Shown here one piece after another: positions 1-12,591 of a DNA stretch of 64,000 bases. Position 1 is the first letter of the stretch, and every line of letters starts with the position of its first letter. The notes below the pieces were generated by a model. It was not told the origin of the DNA. It ran no database searches and was given only the letters and a program-made list of their open reading frames with translations. Both the position numbers and the translations under genes were made by a program. Source of the stretch: Dioscorea cayenensis subsp. rotundata (taxonomy: Eukaryota > Streptophyta > Magnoliopsida > Dioscoreales > Dioscoreaceae); the NCBI RefSeq assembly GCF_009730915.1, contig NC_052477.1, positions 28,964,420-29,028,419 of the forward strand, written 5' to 3'.

Positions 1-1139
1 CTATATTAAAAACGGAATTTAGTCGCTACTTGTTCTAATAAATAGTTTCTAAACTGTTTGGATTAGAGGAAAATGAAGGCAAAGAAAAGGAGAAAAGATG
101 ATGCTTTTGGTATGTGAAATTTTGTTCTTGTTTTTGTTGAGAATGAGATTACTATTTTGGGGCTTCTTGCGAAATTTCTTGGATGTTCTTGAATGTTGTA
201 CAATTTTCCATGCTATGACAGTGGATGGATGCAAAGACCCACCCTTTCATCAGCACCCCTTCCATCAGCAATTTGAAGTAGGTGTATAAGATCCTCTCTA
301 GCATCTTGATTTGATGATACACGTTATTGAGTAGAAATAGGAATGTTTAATATGTTTATTGCCTTGGTTTGTTTGGAGTTTATTTCATTTAGATAAGAGG
401 TTGAGATGGAATGAACTATTTTTATTTGTTTCACTACCCAGACATAAAAGGGCATTTATGCAACAAATAAGGACCTATAGGACCTTTACATATTTACAGT
501 TGACCAAAACAGTGTTATCATGAACGGGGTACGTCTCAGTACGTAGTATAAAATGGGAACATGGTACATAGTTTAGAAATTTAATGGTAGGAAGGAGGTA
601 GGCTTAATTGGTTATGATTTTTCAAGTCATGGTACGCTTATATTTTCAAATCATTAATACTATATACTATATAATTTGTAAAATCTTTGTAAAATGTAAA
701 CAATTTTTTTTTTTATGAAATTAAGTTTTAGTTGATTTAATTAACATTAACGTTGAAACAAAACGCCACACAATGCTCATTCTAAGAATAATATTTCATA
801 AGTTTTAAAATTAATCTAAAAGTTTAAGATAATAAGATAAAAAATAAAAGTTAAAACGAAGTCAACATTAATATTATAAAAATACTTCAAAGTTCAAAAC
901 TTCAAATATTTTAAAAATAAAGGCTACAACATAAGCCATGCAAAACTTCAATATTCTAGAAACAAAAGTTGCAACATAATTTTGAGTCTCAAACTCTGAC
1001 CATCACACATGTGGGAATAGGATAACTGACAACACCAATAAAGCCCACCCAAAAAAAAAATGCAAAATTATTAAAATTGAAGTTATGAACTGTGAAAGAA
1101 TAGATTGGAAAAAAATTACAAAGTTTAAGATTTAGAGTC
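1..1139. other. AT-rich intergenic DNA, no gene seen
   Basis: Open frames at 49-289 overlap on both strands and match no family I recognise. The rest is AT-rich with stops in all frames. I see no RNA gene or clear repeat. Confidence 0.5.
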
Positions 1140-1422
1140 TCAAACTTACATGAGTTAGTGGCATTGCTTGGCCATTTTTGCCTTTCGTTTAGTCACATGG
1201 CCTTACTTCGAAAATTTGCTTGAAACTGCCTGATCCTCTTGCATCTCTTCAGTTTTTCTTGGCAGTACCTCATCATCAAACTCACTATCTAAATCAGTCC
1301 ACCTAAGGTCTTCTAACCTTGTTGAATCCTCCAAATATCCATTATCTGGATCAATGTCTTACTTTATAAATGGGCCATTTACATAAGTTTCATTGAATTG
1401 TGTTTGAAGATGAATATGTGAG

Positions 1423-2223
1423 CAGTGTTGCTAAGGCGTGTGCCTAGGTGTTCAGACGCAGCGCTAAACCTCCTTAGCGCCTCTAAGGGTCTAAGCCAAG
1501 GCTCTTTTAGTCAGGCAAAGGTTTTTTGTACTTTTTGCGCCTTTTTAAGGCGCGCTTGATTAAAAAACTATTGATCTTCTATTGTTTAAAAAAGCCATGG
1601 TTTACTAGGTATGGATATTTGAAAATCTCTAAGTCTATTAAAAAAATAGAATCTAATAACTAAGCTATAAATATATTAAAAACAGAAGTATGGTAGTCTT
1701 CTATGTTTGAAGAGGGAGAGCAACGACCACTACGGGTTCAAATTTAGATGAAGTAGAAGATGATTTGGTGTTTGAAGATGATAAACTGACTTGGGGTGTA
1801 GTGGCAAGTGTTGCTGGTCTTGGAGAACCATCAAGACGAATTAGATTGCAATCAAAATGTAGAAGAAATTTTTCAGTTGTTGAGGAGGAAGATGACAATG
1901 AAGTAGAGCATGATGTAGATGTCTATGATTCTGAACAAGGAAAAGAAGATGAAAACATGAATTTAGAGTTTGACATTAATGATGATGATTATTAGTTGCT
2001 TATGATTTTAGGAATAGAATTCTAACTTTAAGATAAGACAAGTTTGTTAATATTAGATTTTAAGGCTTTAAGCTTTTTGTTTGTCTATTATATACCATAT
2101 ATATATATTCTTTATGTGTGTGCGCCTTACTTCAATCAGGCGCGCGCTTTTTTTGGGCCTTGTGCCTTGGAGGATATAAGGGTCTTAGCGCCTCGGGTGT
2201 GCCTTGCGCCCTTAACAGCATTG
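1423..2223. mobile_element. Non-autonomous hAT-type element with TIRs
   Basis: The ends are inverted copies: CAGTGTTGCTAAGGCG at the left and, read inward from the right, CAATGCTGTTAAGGGCG. The flanks carry a degenerate 8-bp duplication, TATGTGAG (1415-1422) and TATGGAAG (2224-2231). CA-starting TIRs and 8-bp duplications are typical of hAT elements. Inside, a 76-residue acidic plus-strand frame (1765-1995, with EPSRRIR followed by many D/E) resembles an hAT transposase C-terminal tail, so this is probably a deletion derivative of an autonomous element. Confidence 0.7.
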
Positions 2224-2252
2224 TATGGAAGTGGATGAAACCTAGTTTATCA

Positions 2253-2481
2253 GCCACCAACGACCAAGTGATCTATTGGTAGCTGGGTCTCCAATAGAAC
2301 CTTCACAAGTGGTGAGAGTTCGAATTTTGGGTGAGGGCATATTTTTGGGAGTGTGAGTAGTGGTTGTGTGCGGGTGGTCCTAGCGCCCATGTGGGCATGG
2401 GCCCCTCTCCCACTTGCTCCGCTGAGACTTGTGCACACCCTGGTCTTTCTTAGCGGCTAGGCCGCTCATCTTGGCAAAAAA
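2253..2481 (+). mobile_element. tRNA-derived SINE, family 1, with 11-bp TSD
   Basis: About 229 bp, starting GCCACCAACGACC and ending CTTGGC plus an A-run. It has an A-box-like stretch (TCTATTGGTAGCTGGG) and a B-box-like GAGTTCGAAT, as expected for a tRNA-headed SINE. It lies between identical copies of CTAGTTTATCA (2242-2252 and 2482-2492). Related copies occur at 13240-13457 and, on the minus strand, near 8619-8840. Confidence 0.8.
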
Positions 2482-4359
2482 CTAGTTTATCAACCCTTGT
2501 GCAATTTAAGCGATTCCTCTTCACATTGTAAATATAGGAATAGGTATTTCAAACTCTCTCGGTTGATGAACTACTAACCAATTATGAAAGCACTTTTTTT
2601 GCAACCTCCATTAACTTAGGAGTTTGTGAATGATAAGTTGACCATCATTCTATAGCATGCATAGTGATTTTTTCAAGTGATTTTTTTCAAGTGACCATCA
2701 TTCTATAGCAGGCATCAATTTGTGTTGCGGCCATTGCAAAAAGTCTGTTTTTCAAGTGATTTTTTTCCATTCAAGGATAATCGCTTTTGTAATTGTTACC
2801 TTGCGTGATATCCTTAATTCGTCCTGACATGGTATCCATTTTTTTTTTATAAATTTATCCCATTTTGGCACCTTCACCATCGCTAAACTTAATTAACAAA
2901 TAGATCGGCTTTGTTATCATAACCACATTCTCAACATTCTCCCAAAAATCTTCACTCGAATAGTTTTAGCTACAAGGTTTCCTGTCCCTCTAGTATTTTC
3001 ATCTCCTACTTCTACCCATTCTTTCCATGCTTTGAGTACGATGGCAGTAGCAGGTGCCTATCTACAATCAAGCAACCTCTAAAATAGAATATAATGAGAA
3101 GCAAATCTAGTTTTAGCAACTTTCAACAATTCTAGTTTTAATTGTGCTCTAAACATAGACATAGCTTGTGTGTGCTTTAGGAAATATTTAACAATTGCTT
3201 TACCCCTTCTATATGTGTTTTTGATCTACTCTAATTCATTTTAAAATCAAGTTGATTATGTGAACAACACATAGTGACCAAAAGATGTGCCTATGTACCT
3301 TTTCAATTTCTTTTCCAACTACTCTAAAATTGGACGCATTATTAAAAACCTCTTGAATGACATTTGATGGCATGATCTCTTCTATAGCTTTTAACAATAA
3401 TTCCACAATTGTAGCCTTTGTTTTTTTCATTTCTAGAGAAGTCTTCAGCATACATAAACATCGCTCTATGATTATTTGCTGCAATGACATTGATTAATGG
3501 TTAATACTTGACATTGGACCAGCATCAGAAATAATTTATACCCCTTGAGTGTACCAAGTATCTTTTATTAGAACTAAGTCTTTCTCCATACCTCTTTTGC
3601 ACTTATTCAACAAAATTGTTCTTGCTTTCTCAAATGAAAGAGTTTTATATCCTTTTGAAGCTTTGTTAATAACCGTCACCTTGTCAGCAAATTAAGGATT
3701 CCGTAACACATTTAAGGGAATGCCATTTGCTCATAATCCTCTCATAATCTTCAAAACTACTGAGTTTCTCTCTAGTATATCGAAGTCTCCTCAATTGGCT
3801 TAGCAACCATTGGCTTTTGCTTCTTGTTGACAATAGAATTCTTTAAAGATGAAGAAACACTAATCTTTTCTACTTCTTGGACCATCCTTCTTATTCTTAC
3901 GTATTCTTCTCGGTTTTTTAGCAATGCTTGACATCTCTGAATTTGTGCTTTTGTCCCAACTGGAGCACGAAAAAAGTGATAATGGACTCTAGTATATGGA
4001 CTAGTATACTTGTTGCAATGTTTGCACATCCAAAGCTTAGCTCCACGTGGATTTTCGCCTTGTGAATGACCGAAATCTGCCACTTCAGATAAAAAGGGGC
4101 TTGGATTTGGAATCTAGTTTGGCATCATCTCCTTGTGGATCATATGTTGTTGCTTGGTTGGTTGCTTGAATCCCTTGAGAGTAAGTCCTTTTCGGACTAT
4201 TATCATTACTTAATCACTTGGTTCTTCAACAAGTTGCTCCTTTTTTCTTTAGCAAACACTATTGTTATCTGCTTGTAAAATTGGTAGTAACAGGAAAAAG
4301 AAAGAGTGTTGCAACTATCGGAATAAAAAACAAAATAGTTCTATAACTTAATTACCCAA

Positions 4360-5620
4360 GGTGGGATGCTTTTGATACTTCTCTGTTTCTTGAAAGATTT
4401 GTCCCTGTCAATGAGTGGGAGAATCTGAATGGGGTGGTATATGTGCATGAGATACAAGTGGCTTTGTGGAGTATTAAAGACAATAAATGCCTGGGCCAGA
4501 TGGATTTAACGGTTTGTTTTTAAAGAAAACATGGAGTATTGTGGGTCATGATGTTATTGGAGTTGTAAAGGATTAATTTAGGAATGGGATTATGTTGAGA
4601 CAAGCTAATTCCACATCCATAACCCTTATTTCTAAAGTTTCCTACCTGCAAAATCTGAATGAATACATGCCAATTTCCTATTGCAATGTGTTGTGTATAA
4701 GATTATTTCAAAAATATTGTCAAACAGATTGAGAGGTGTGTTGAATTGTATTGTGAGTCTTAATCAATCTGCTTTCATTCCGGGGAGGAAAATTGTGATT
4801 ATCTTTTGTTGGCACATGAATTGGTCAGGGGGTACCATAGAGATAGACCTTGCTATTGTGTTCTCAAGGTAGATTTTTAGAAGGCTTATGATTCTATCTG
4901 TTGGGACTTATTTGAGAAGGTGCTGCTTGTTTTTTGGTTTCGACATCATTTTATCATGTTGATAATGAATTTTGTGAGGTCCTATATATTCTCCATCATG
5001 GTAAATGGTCAGTTGGAGGGTTTTTCCTGGGAAGCAAGGATTATGGCAAGGAGATCCTATTTCCCCTCTCTTATTTGTTTTGTGTATGGAGTATTTTACT
5101 AGGAGGATTAATAAAGATGCTGCTCAGGATTTTACATATCACAAGTATTGCCTTGAGATGAAATTAAATCATCGGTGTTTTGCAGATGATTTATTTGTTT
5201 TCTCCAATGGAGATGCTGAATCAATTAAGGTCATTCAATATACTATTCAACATATTAAGGCATATATGGCCTTCATCCCAATCTAAACAAAAGTTTAATC
5301 TACTTTTCTGATGTGGTGCCTAAAGGACCAAATTGTGTCTATCTTGGGATTCAAGGTGGGTGTGTTACCAGTGAAATATCTTGGTCTCTCTCTGATCTCT
5401 ACAAGACTCAGGAAGGAACATTGCCATGAGCTTATTACCCGAATTTCCTCTAGAGTGGTGAATTGGATAGCAAAAACTCTATCATATGCTAGTAGGCTCC
5501 AGGAAGGAACATTGCCATGAATTATACCATTAATTTAAATTCACAGAATTGCATATTATGGAGGCCTGATAAGGAGGGTGTTTTCACTATTAAGAAGGTT
5601 AAAGCCATTATCTAATTGGT
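4360..5620 (+). pseudogene. LINE reverse-transcriptase remnant
   Basis: Broken plus-strand frames carry LINE RT landmarks in order: NRLRGVLNC and QSAFIPGRKI (4681-4800), then LWQGDPISPLLFVLCMEYF at about 5050 and the catalytic-type FADDLF at about 5180 (YADD is usual). Further downstream is KYLGLSL (about 5370). Frames change several times, with many stops, so it is dead. Both LINE ends are missing or unrecognisable. Confidence 0.75.
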
Positions 5621-5789
5621 AAGTGGTCTCTTAAAAAAAAATTTATGAGTGTGGGAATTTACTATGGTTAATTAGTTATAACCCCCAATATATATATATA
5701 TATATATATTTTTTGCCACCAAGCTATTCTATGTTTTGCTTAAAGTTAGTTAATTTTTTATGTATTTGAACGAAGATTTTACATTACTA

Positions 5790-6010
5790 ATTAGAGAACC
5801 ACTACCTAGCCTTCATTGCTGCCGAGGAGGTTGGCGAGATTATAGAGCCACTACCTTAATTTCTTCATTACTACCTAGGAGGTTAGTGAGGTATTCTTCT
5901 TTACTACCTAGGAGGTTGGCAAGGTGTTCTTCATTACAACCAAGGAGTTTGACAAGGTTAGAGCCACTACTTTATATTTTTTCATTGCTACTTACTAAGA
6001 GGTTGGTCCT
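5790..6010 (+). repeat. Short degenerate tandem repeat (~33-60 bp)
   Basis: The phrase CTACCTAGGAGGTTGGCAAG with variants and a spacer like TTCTTCATTACT recurs at about 5815, 5872, 5907, 5938 and 5995. The open frame across it follows from the repeat and is not taken as a gene. A (TA)n run lies just upstream at about 5690-5710. Confidence 0.55.
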
Positions 6011-6023
6011 TTTTTTTTTTTAA

Positions 6024-7029
6024 CCCAACTTCTTAGTGACCAAGTGCTTCCTTCTCCTGTTTTTCTTCATTTTTCTTCCTTCCCACTAAACTCATGTAAG
6101 AAAGATGAGCGTTGTTAATGGAGCTCTACAACAAATATAAGATAGAAAAAAAAGAGGAAAAGTATTAACAAGAGAGAAGAGGAAAGACTAAAGGAAAATT
6201 AGGACAATAAAAAAAAATGTTGAAGAAGGAGAACAATAAAAAAAGGAAATTTACAAAAAAATGAAGAATAAAAAGATGATGATGATGATGATGTGAGAAA
6301 TTCATAGAAAGAGATGGAAAGAGCACTTTTGGTATTACAAATATTGAAAAGTTGATTTGATGTCTGCTGCAGAGGAACTATAAGTAAAAGGAGGAACTTA
6401 TTGGTCACTGCAAAGTCAAAGGGACCATTTGGTTAGTATGCAAAGATCCAAGGACTGTACAATAATTTTCTTTTTATGCAATAGGTATGTAACTTGTGGC
6501 TGATAGGATAGTAGATGTTTAAGAATACCAAAAGCATTTTGATTGAGGTAAGGAATGATGAATAAATTAAACTTGGACTTCCAATTGATGCATCTGATCA
6601 TATTATAAAAAAATGTAATTTAATTTGCTTTCTTCTAGTGTATCTTATTGTATAATTCTAGCTAGGTGGAGGAATTTTGATGTCACATATGAGCTTAGAA
6701 ATGTATTTTGCCTATGGAGTTAGTCTTCTTTTTGTTTTCAAGCCATGCAGAAAGTGACCTACCTGTTGTGTTATGTTCTTGAATCCCAAAACATTTTCAG
6801 TGGTGTTAGCTTTCTGGTTCACTGTGCAATGGTCATTTGTTTTTTCATTACATTCTTGTTTCTATCATTAAGCAAATTTGAATTGGCACTGTTAGCTGCA
6901 ATTATCTTGGGTACCCTTGTTTCCATCTTTCTGTATTTCTTTGCCATTATTGACTAATTTGTTTGGCTGCGCTTATTAATTTATCAACGAACTCCTATTC
7001 TTTTTTCATTGACTTCTGTCTGTTTTTAG
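6024..7029. other. Upstream region/intron of the reticulon gene
   Basis: This interval should contain the first exon or first intron of the reticulon gene. I looked for the usual exon ending in LGGGK plus one base before a GT donor and found no convincing candidate. An in-frame ATG at 6963 continues through the acceptor into exon 2, but its 22 residues look like translated intron. Confidence 0.4.
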
Positions 7030-8390
7030 CTGCTGATGTCATCTTGTGGAAACGGTGGTGGGTCTCATTTGGAATAATTGTTGTTGCTACTGTGGCATGG
7101 ATTACATTTGAAAGATCAGGATTGTCATTCCTGACAATTGTTTCTGATGTCTTCCTGATCTTGATTGTGATTCGATTCGCTCAAGCAAACAGTGCTGGTT
7201 TTCTTGATAAGTAAGTGAATTTTCAATTGCTTCTTTGTGCTTTATGGTTATATAATCTACACTATTGTGTTCCATAGTTTGAATCCTTGTTCACAACCAG
7301 ACAAGTTCAGCCATTACCAGAATTGGTATTATCAGAGGAAATGGTAAACAATGCTGCCGCTTCATTTCGTGTTAAAGTGAACAATATGTTGCTCATGGCA
7401 CATGATATCACTCTTGGAAAGGATTTCAGGCTATTCTTTAAGGTCAGGAGAATTTTATTCTTTAATATGCTCCACCACCTCGTACTGCTTAATACTGTTT
7501 CTCACCTCAAAGATCCTTGCATACTTATGTATTCTGAGCAGGTGGTGGTCTTCCTTTGGCTGCTATCTGTAATTGGTGGTCTTTTCTCATTCTTCACTCT
7601 TGCATATATTGGTAAGTCTGTCCTCCAGACTGCATCATATATATACCATGTCAATTGCCGTCTTCCATTTTCTGTGGCTGTGTTATCATTGTTACAAGGT
7701 TGATTTTAGAATTTAAAATAAGATCTGTTTGCTAGTTTTAGCATATGATACATTTGAGGGTTCTTGCCTGAAGTTTTGTTTCATTTTAGGCATGGGCATT
7801 CCTATATTCATACCTGTAATTTTCTCACTGTAAACTAAGGATTTAAGTCCTAAAGGAAATCTTTATAATATTTCAATTCCAATTGTTAACCTAAAAGGGG
7901 GCATCAGCTCATCCCCAGGAGTATGAAAAAACCAGATTACCCTAGGAAAATATAGCAGGTGTATTCATGGATCTGTAGTTACTCAGTCTCTGGTGCATTA
8001 GCTTTGCTTATCTATTCCTTTGCTTAGAGATGATCAATATTTTCTTGAGGCATATTTGCTTATTTATTCCAAAATTTTTTGCTGATTGCATTGACAAGGA
8101 AATGGCTGGGTACTTGAGAGATCAAGTATATCAAGCTACAATCATATGAACAAAGACGAGATAATCTCTACCCTCTGCTTAATTTTTTTTGCTAACTGGG
8201 GACCTTCTTTTTATGGTTTGTAGGGACTATCATGTCGGCAACACTTCCTGCTTTGTATAACAAATACGAAGAGCATGTAGACCGATACGCAGGCCTTGTC
8301 CATCAGAAATTTTCAAAGCATTACAAGGTGGTGGACGAGACCGTCATTAGCAGGCTCCCTAAGCGCGTGTGGAAGACTAAAGACACGTGA
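7030..8390 (+). CDS. RTNLB: Reticulon-like protein B (5' exon not found)
   Basis: Reticulon-like proteins are hairpin membrane proteins that bend tubular endoplasmic reticulum. Four exons join in frame: 7030-7210, 7301-7442, 7542-7611 and 8224-8390, each with GT/AG borders. The product has [11 protein letters not shown], a first hydrophobic hairpin (about residues 12-50), [15 protein letters not shown], then [11 protein letters not shown] and a second hairpin ([22 protein letters not shown]). The tail is [11 protein letters not shown]...[12 protein letters not shown]. The order LPE-helix-GKD-hairpin-KYE is diagnostic for plant RTNLBs; the sequence looks closest to the B8/B9/B11/B13 type. Exon 2 starts in phase 1, so a short upstream exon is required, normally ending LGGGK. 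I could not find it. Either it lies further upstream beyond transposon debris or the gene is 5'-truncated. The exons show no stops or frameshifts. Confidence 0.85.
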
Positions 8391-8618
8391 TCAAAATACT
8401 TTTTGATCTTGGTTGCATTTGCTGTATGAATTTCAAACCACTCTTTCAAACATTTCTTGTTATTTGTTCTAGCTTAGCATGTTTGTACCTATTAGGATTA
8501 AGACAAATGAGTTCCAAGGTTGGCAATAGATGCAAGATACCACACCAGAGTTCAGCAAATCTAGGGGTGATTACAAGAAATTTAAATGATCATATATATA
8601 TATATATATATATTTTTT

Positions 8619-8840
8619 TGCCAAGATGAGTGCTTAGGCTGTTAAGAAGAAAAGCAAGGTGTGTACGAAATCTTGACGGAGCAAGTGAAAACGGAGCTCG
8701 CACACACATGGGCGGCTGAGATCACTTGCACACAATCACTATTTATACTTTTATAAATTTACCTTCACTCATGATTCAAATTCTCACAATTTGTGAAAAA
8801 TTTTAATAGAATTAGACTGTCAATAGACCATAGTTGTTAA
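8619..8840 (-). mobile_element. SINE family 1 relic
   Basis: On the minus strand this matches the family-1 SINE along its length: GGTCTATTGACAG near the head, GAGAATTTGAATC at the B box, then CACTTGCTCCGTCAAGA, and CTCATCTTGGC before the A-run (read inward from 8619). It is more diverged than the copies at 2253 and 13240. A (TA)n run abuts its 3' end (8591-8612). Confidence 0.65.
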
Positions 8841-9077
8841 GGATTCCAATGATCCTATTTTTACCAACAGATTATTTCTACGCGTTTAAGAAGGGTAATA
8901 CAATTGTATTTACCTTATTCAAGCTCAAATGGTCAGATTTGTCTATACATCACCATTAAAAATAAAAAGAAAAGAAAAGGAACACAGCTACAGATATATA
9001 GTATTCACAAATTCCTTAACACTTCTCCATGTGTTCTCATGGAGTAATAATGATTTATTAACCTAATTACAAATCTT

Positions 9078-11808
9078 TCACTTTAATAACTCGTATGCAC
9101 TTTCAAGCCAAACGCTGTATGTTGTATCTGAAAATAGAACAAAATGCACCTGCATTTGCACAATGATATTTAAAAGCGTGACATGGAGGTTGATGAGAGA
9201 ATAATACTAGCGATTTAAGTATGACCTTGTGTAAAAAAGAGAAGATTATACCTCTTTGAGTCCATCTGAGCACTCCTTAATTGTGGATATAGCTACCCTT
9301 GAAGCTTCATTGTGAGGATAGCTGAGGAGAGATTTTATGTCAGGAGTGAAGCTAGTATACAAAGCCAAATCAAATCAGCATCATGGGATTGATTAGTTGA
9401 TTGATATACCGATAAACACCGCATGATATGGCAGGGAAAGCGATGTACTGAATCTTGTTCTCTTTCGCAATTTTTAAGCTGTTCCTGCAACCATATAATA
9501 GCAAGATGCAAAGATGTTCCCCTTGAGTCAAGAGTTCAAGTGCAAAACTCTCTCTGCTTTTAATTGATAAATTTCATCAGCATACCCTGAGGAAACTTTT
9601 CTTGAAAATTAACAAATAACAAGTTTTCTGGTTGAAAAATGCTGGTGTACAAAAACATTTCTGCTGGCTCTTGATGCTTAAAAAAAAGCAACTCAAAATA
9701 CAGAATTGGCATTCCTTACAATTTTCAAAAAACTATCAAGTTTCTATTTAAAGATGGTTAAAGCTAATAATTGGCCCCTGAACTATATCCAAATGTTTGT
9801 TGTTGTCCATGAATTCAAAAAAGTATCACTTTGGTTTTTGAACAACATAAATATGTTCACTTGACCTTTGAACTATACAAATATGTTCAATTTAATCCTT
9901 CCATGACATCTTGAGTAAATTAAAAACTAAAGCAAAAGCAATCCATTAGACAAACAAACTACCATGCCATCAATTCCATCAATCACATGAGATGAAATTG
10001 ATCAAAGTGAAAATTTGCATGTAATTAAAGGACTAACACAACACTTTTTCATGTTTATTGGCAAAAATTAACATTTGGGTACAAGAATAATGTAGGGACC
10101 TATTTCCAGGTTTTCACCTTAAGATACATAAAAAAAAATGACCAAAGAGATGATAGATGACACTGACCTATACGCATTTGCCAACAAAACCTCTGGTTGA
10201 TCATGTTTACCATAGATTGGTCCAACAGTGTGGATGACATGAGAGACAGGCAGAAGGAAAGCCCTGCACATTTTCAGTTATCTCATCCTGGTGTCTCCTC
10301 TGAAAGTAGTAACCAAAAATAAAACATATTTTGCTAGAGATAGATCAATGTAAATAAGATACGGTGTAATTCTTGCTTCTCCAGTAGGACAACGAACTCC
10401 AGGCCTGACCTCAGGGACTTCTCGGCATGCTTCTACAAGTTGAGGGCCAGCAGCTCGATGTATAGCTGATGAAAATGGAATCAGAATTCATGGCCATTAA
10501 CCAAGATAAACATTTACTCAGATAAACCTTGCCAGTTACCTCCATCTACACCACCACCTCCAAGCATTAGCTCCTCAGCAGCATTAACCTGCAGAAGAAC
10601 CACATTATATATATATACTCTAGGACTTTTGGTGATAGTTGTCAATTGGGTCCTTCAAATTTCAACTTTTAAATGGCTGGGAGGAAAACTAAACAGTTGC
10701 GACAAAAACCTAAAGTTTTGGAAGAAAACACTAAATGGTTAGAGAAAAACTAAACGATCGAGGAGAATTGGAGGACACTAGAGAAGAGAAAGTGAGATGT
10801 AAGTGGGTTGGAAAATTCCCACCAAAATTTAGTTTGAGGGTATTTAAGGACATCATCCCATTTTTTGGTAGTTCTTTTTTTCAAACTAGGGACTATAAAG
10901 ATACTGTCTTTTTTAAAAAAATGAGGACCCAAAGTTCTTTTAAAATGTCAGCAGAACCTGCAAGTCCTTTCGAAAAAATCCAGTGACAATACAATTATTT
11001 TCCCTAAAAAAAACCACTCAATCAGAATGGATAATTCCATGGATGAACAAGTAAATTTGTTCATATAACACTCACACAGAGTGACAACACCAAGTTGATA
11101 AGGCAACATCAATGCTATCATCAAGGATTAAAGAAAGGAAATGGCATCTCTATGGATGTTATTCATTTAGTAAAACCATTTGTCAGTAATGAGAGAGCCA
11201 TTTTCAAAAGGAAAACACTACTCTAATTACTACTGTTTTTGCTGTTGTTGGTCATGAAGAAGCTGATGAGAAACATATCTATCAACAAATCAATCAATTA
11301 TATATATAACAACTCATATCTTTAACATGAATGAAAACTTTTATCTAAAAGATTTAGGACGGCACTAGACATCAATTTCTAAACAATAAAATCCCTAATT
11401 AATCTCATCAGTGTATGAATTACCAGTCCTTGATAATCCTGACGAACATTGCAAAGAAACTCAATAAACAGAGAGAGATAGAGAGAGAGAAGGGGTTCTC
11501 ACGATGGCGTCAGTGGATCCATCGATGGACCAGAGAGTGATGTCGCCCTTGTGGAGCTTGAGGGTGGTTGACGGGGAGAGATCAAAGGAAACCAGCTTAT
11601 CAGAGAATTCTCGTCCGTTATCGGAGGAGAGAATAGAAACCCTAGCTGGATCTCGGCCGGAGCATTGCATCATGGAGAGGATCGTCGAGGTTTTGGGGAA
11701 TCGATGGGAAGAGAAGCTGGAGAATTTGGGGACGATGAAGAGGAGCTCGGTAGCGTTGATGCTTTGGAGTGCTCGAGCAGACACAGCATGCCACACCAAA
11801 GAGCTCAT
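9078..11808 (-). CDS. Macrodomain protein, tandem copy A
   Basis: Macrodomains bind ADP-ribose and related ligands; many hydrolyse ADP-ribose phosphate or O-acetyl-ADP-ribose, or remove ADP-ribose from protein. Seven exons join to 256 residues: 11503-11808, 10540-10588, 10363-10465, 10168-10263, 9410-9484, 9252-9321 and 9078-9149. Residues about 1-70 (MSSLVWHAVSARALQS..., rich in S/R) look like an organelle presequence. The domain follows: KLHKGDITLW, DAIVNAAEELMLGGGGVDG, IHRAAGP, CPTGEARIT, HVIHTVGPIYG, then YIAFPAISCGVYRYP and the C-terminal helix WLESAYELL. Internal exon lengths 49/103/96/75/70 are identical to copy B, 784 bp away in head-to-tail order. The ligand-loop glycine after SCGV(F/Y) is arginine here, at the exon 5/6 junction. 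A (TTA)n run lies just upstream of the ATG (about 11818-11850). Confidence 0.9.
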
Positions 11809-12591
11809 CTTTCCAATAAAGTTATTATTATTATTATTATTATTATTATTTAAAAATAAAATAAATATTAATAGCTCAAAATTCTATATAAATAATGAGC
11901 TATAAAATTTAGAGAATAAATCCTTATTTTTCTTAATTAAAGCATTTTTACGGGTAAAAAAAATTTTTTTAATATGTAAATTACCATTATAAGTAGAAAT
12001 CCTAAGAAAATTTCTCACTCCAAAAATATAGCGATAGAATTGATCAAGGATTAGACTCAAGACTACTTCCAATAATAATACATATGGTTTATTCCTATTG
12101 TCAAATATTTTTGTGTATAAAAAAATATTATTAGAATATATACAGAAAAAAAATATAGGATGAGTATAAAATTTGAAAAGTTAATAAAGTTAAAACTTGT
12201 TTTCACAAATCACAAAGCAAAGCTACATCTCTGATATGCATAAGATATGAGCAACCATTAAGTCGCGTCGCATGCTTTATGAGAGGGATATTTTTCCCAT
12301 CCTTCTTCCCTATTTTTAAAAATTTCTGAGTCAGACTTCTGTAAAATTTGGGCATGTTTCATGTTTGACCACATTTTTTCAATAAACAAAAAGCCAAAAA
12401 AATGAATAAAAACTCTCAAGTATGGCGCATACCAAAAGCTCTTTTTTCTACAAACATTAGCTTTTCAGATGCAAGAGCTCTAAACTTGCATGCAGCTACA
12501 GAAGAGTTCAAAGTTTCATATTGGCATCAATGTCTGATGAAAAAACAAAGGTGGGCAAAATAACAAAACAGTTATCCATATTGGTAGCTTC

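Larger units (their letters stand above)
1140..4150 (-). pseudogene. Decayed hAT-superfamily transposase gene
   Basis: Read on the minus strand, 4083-3772 encodes a BED-type zinc-finger start (W-x-C-x2-C ... H pattern, about residues 18-35 of a 103-residue frame). 3490-3236 encodes a piece resembling the DUF659 region, with NNASNF, HIFWSLC and HIINLIL, as in plant hAT proteins. The minus frame at about 1400-1180 reads like an hAT C-terminus (RWTDLDSEFDDE). Frameshifts and stops separate the pieces, so no intact protein is made. A second hAT-type element (1423-2223) and a SINE (2253-2481) are inserted in its 3' part, so this copy is older than both. The family assignment rests on motif resemblance. 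Confidence 0.7.

Noticed and set aside
7030-8390. C-terminal part of a sterol dehydrogenase-reticulon fusion
   Set aside because: The motifs fit stand-alone RTNLBs of the B8-B13 type and no dehydrogenase exons are present upstream.
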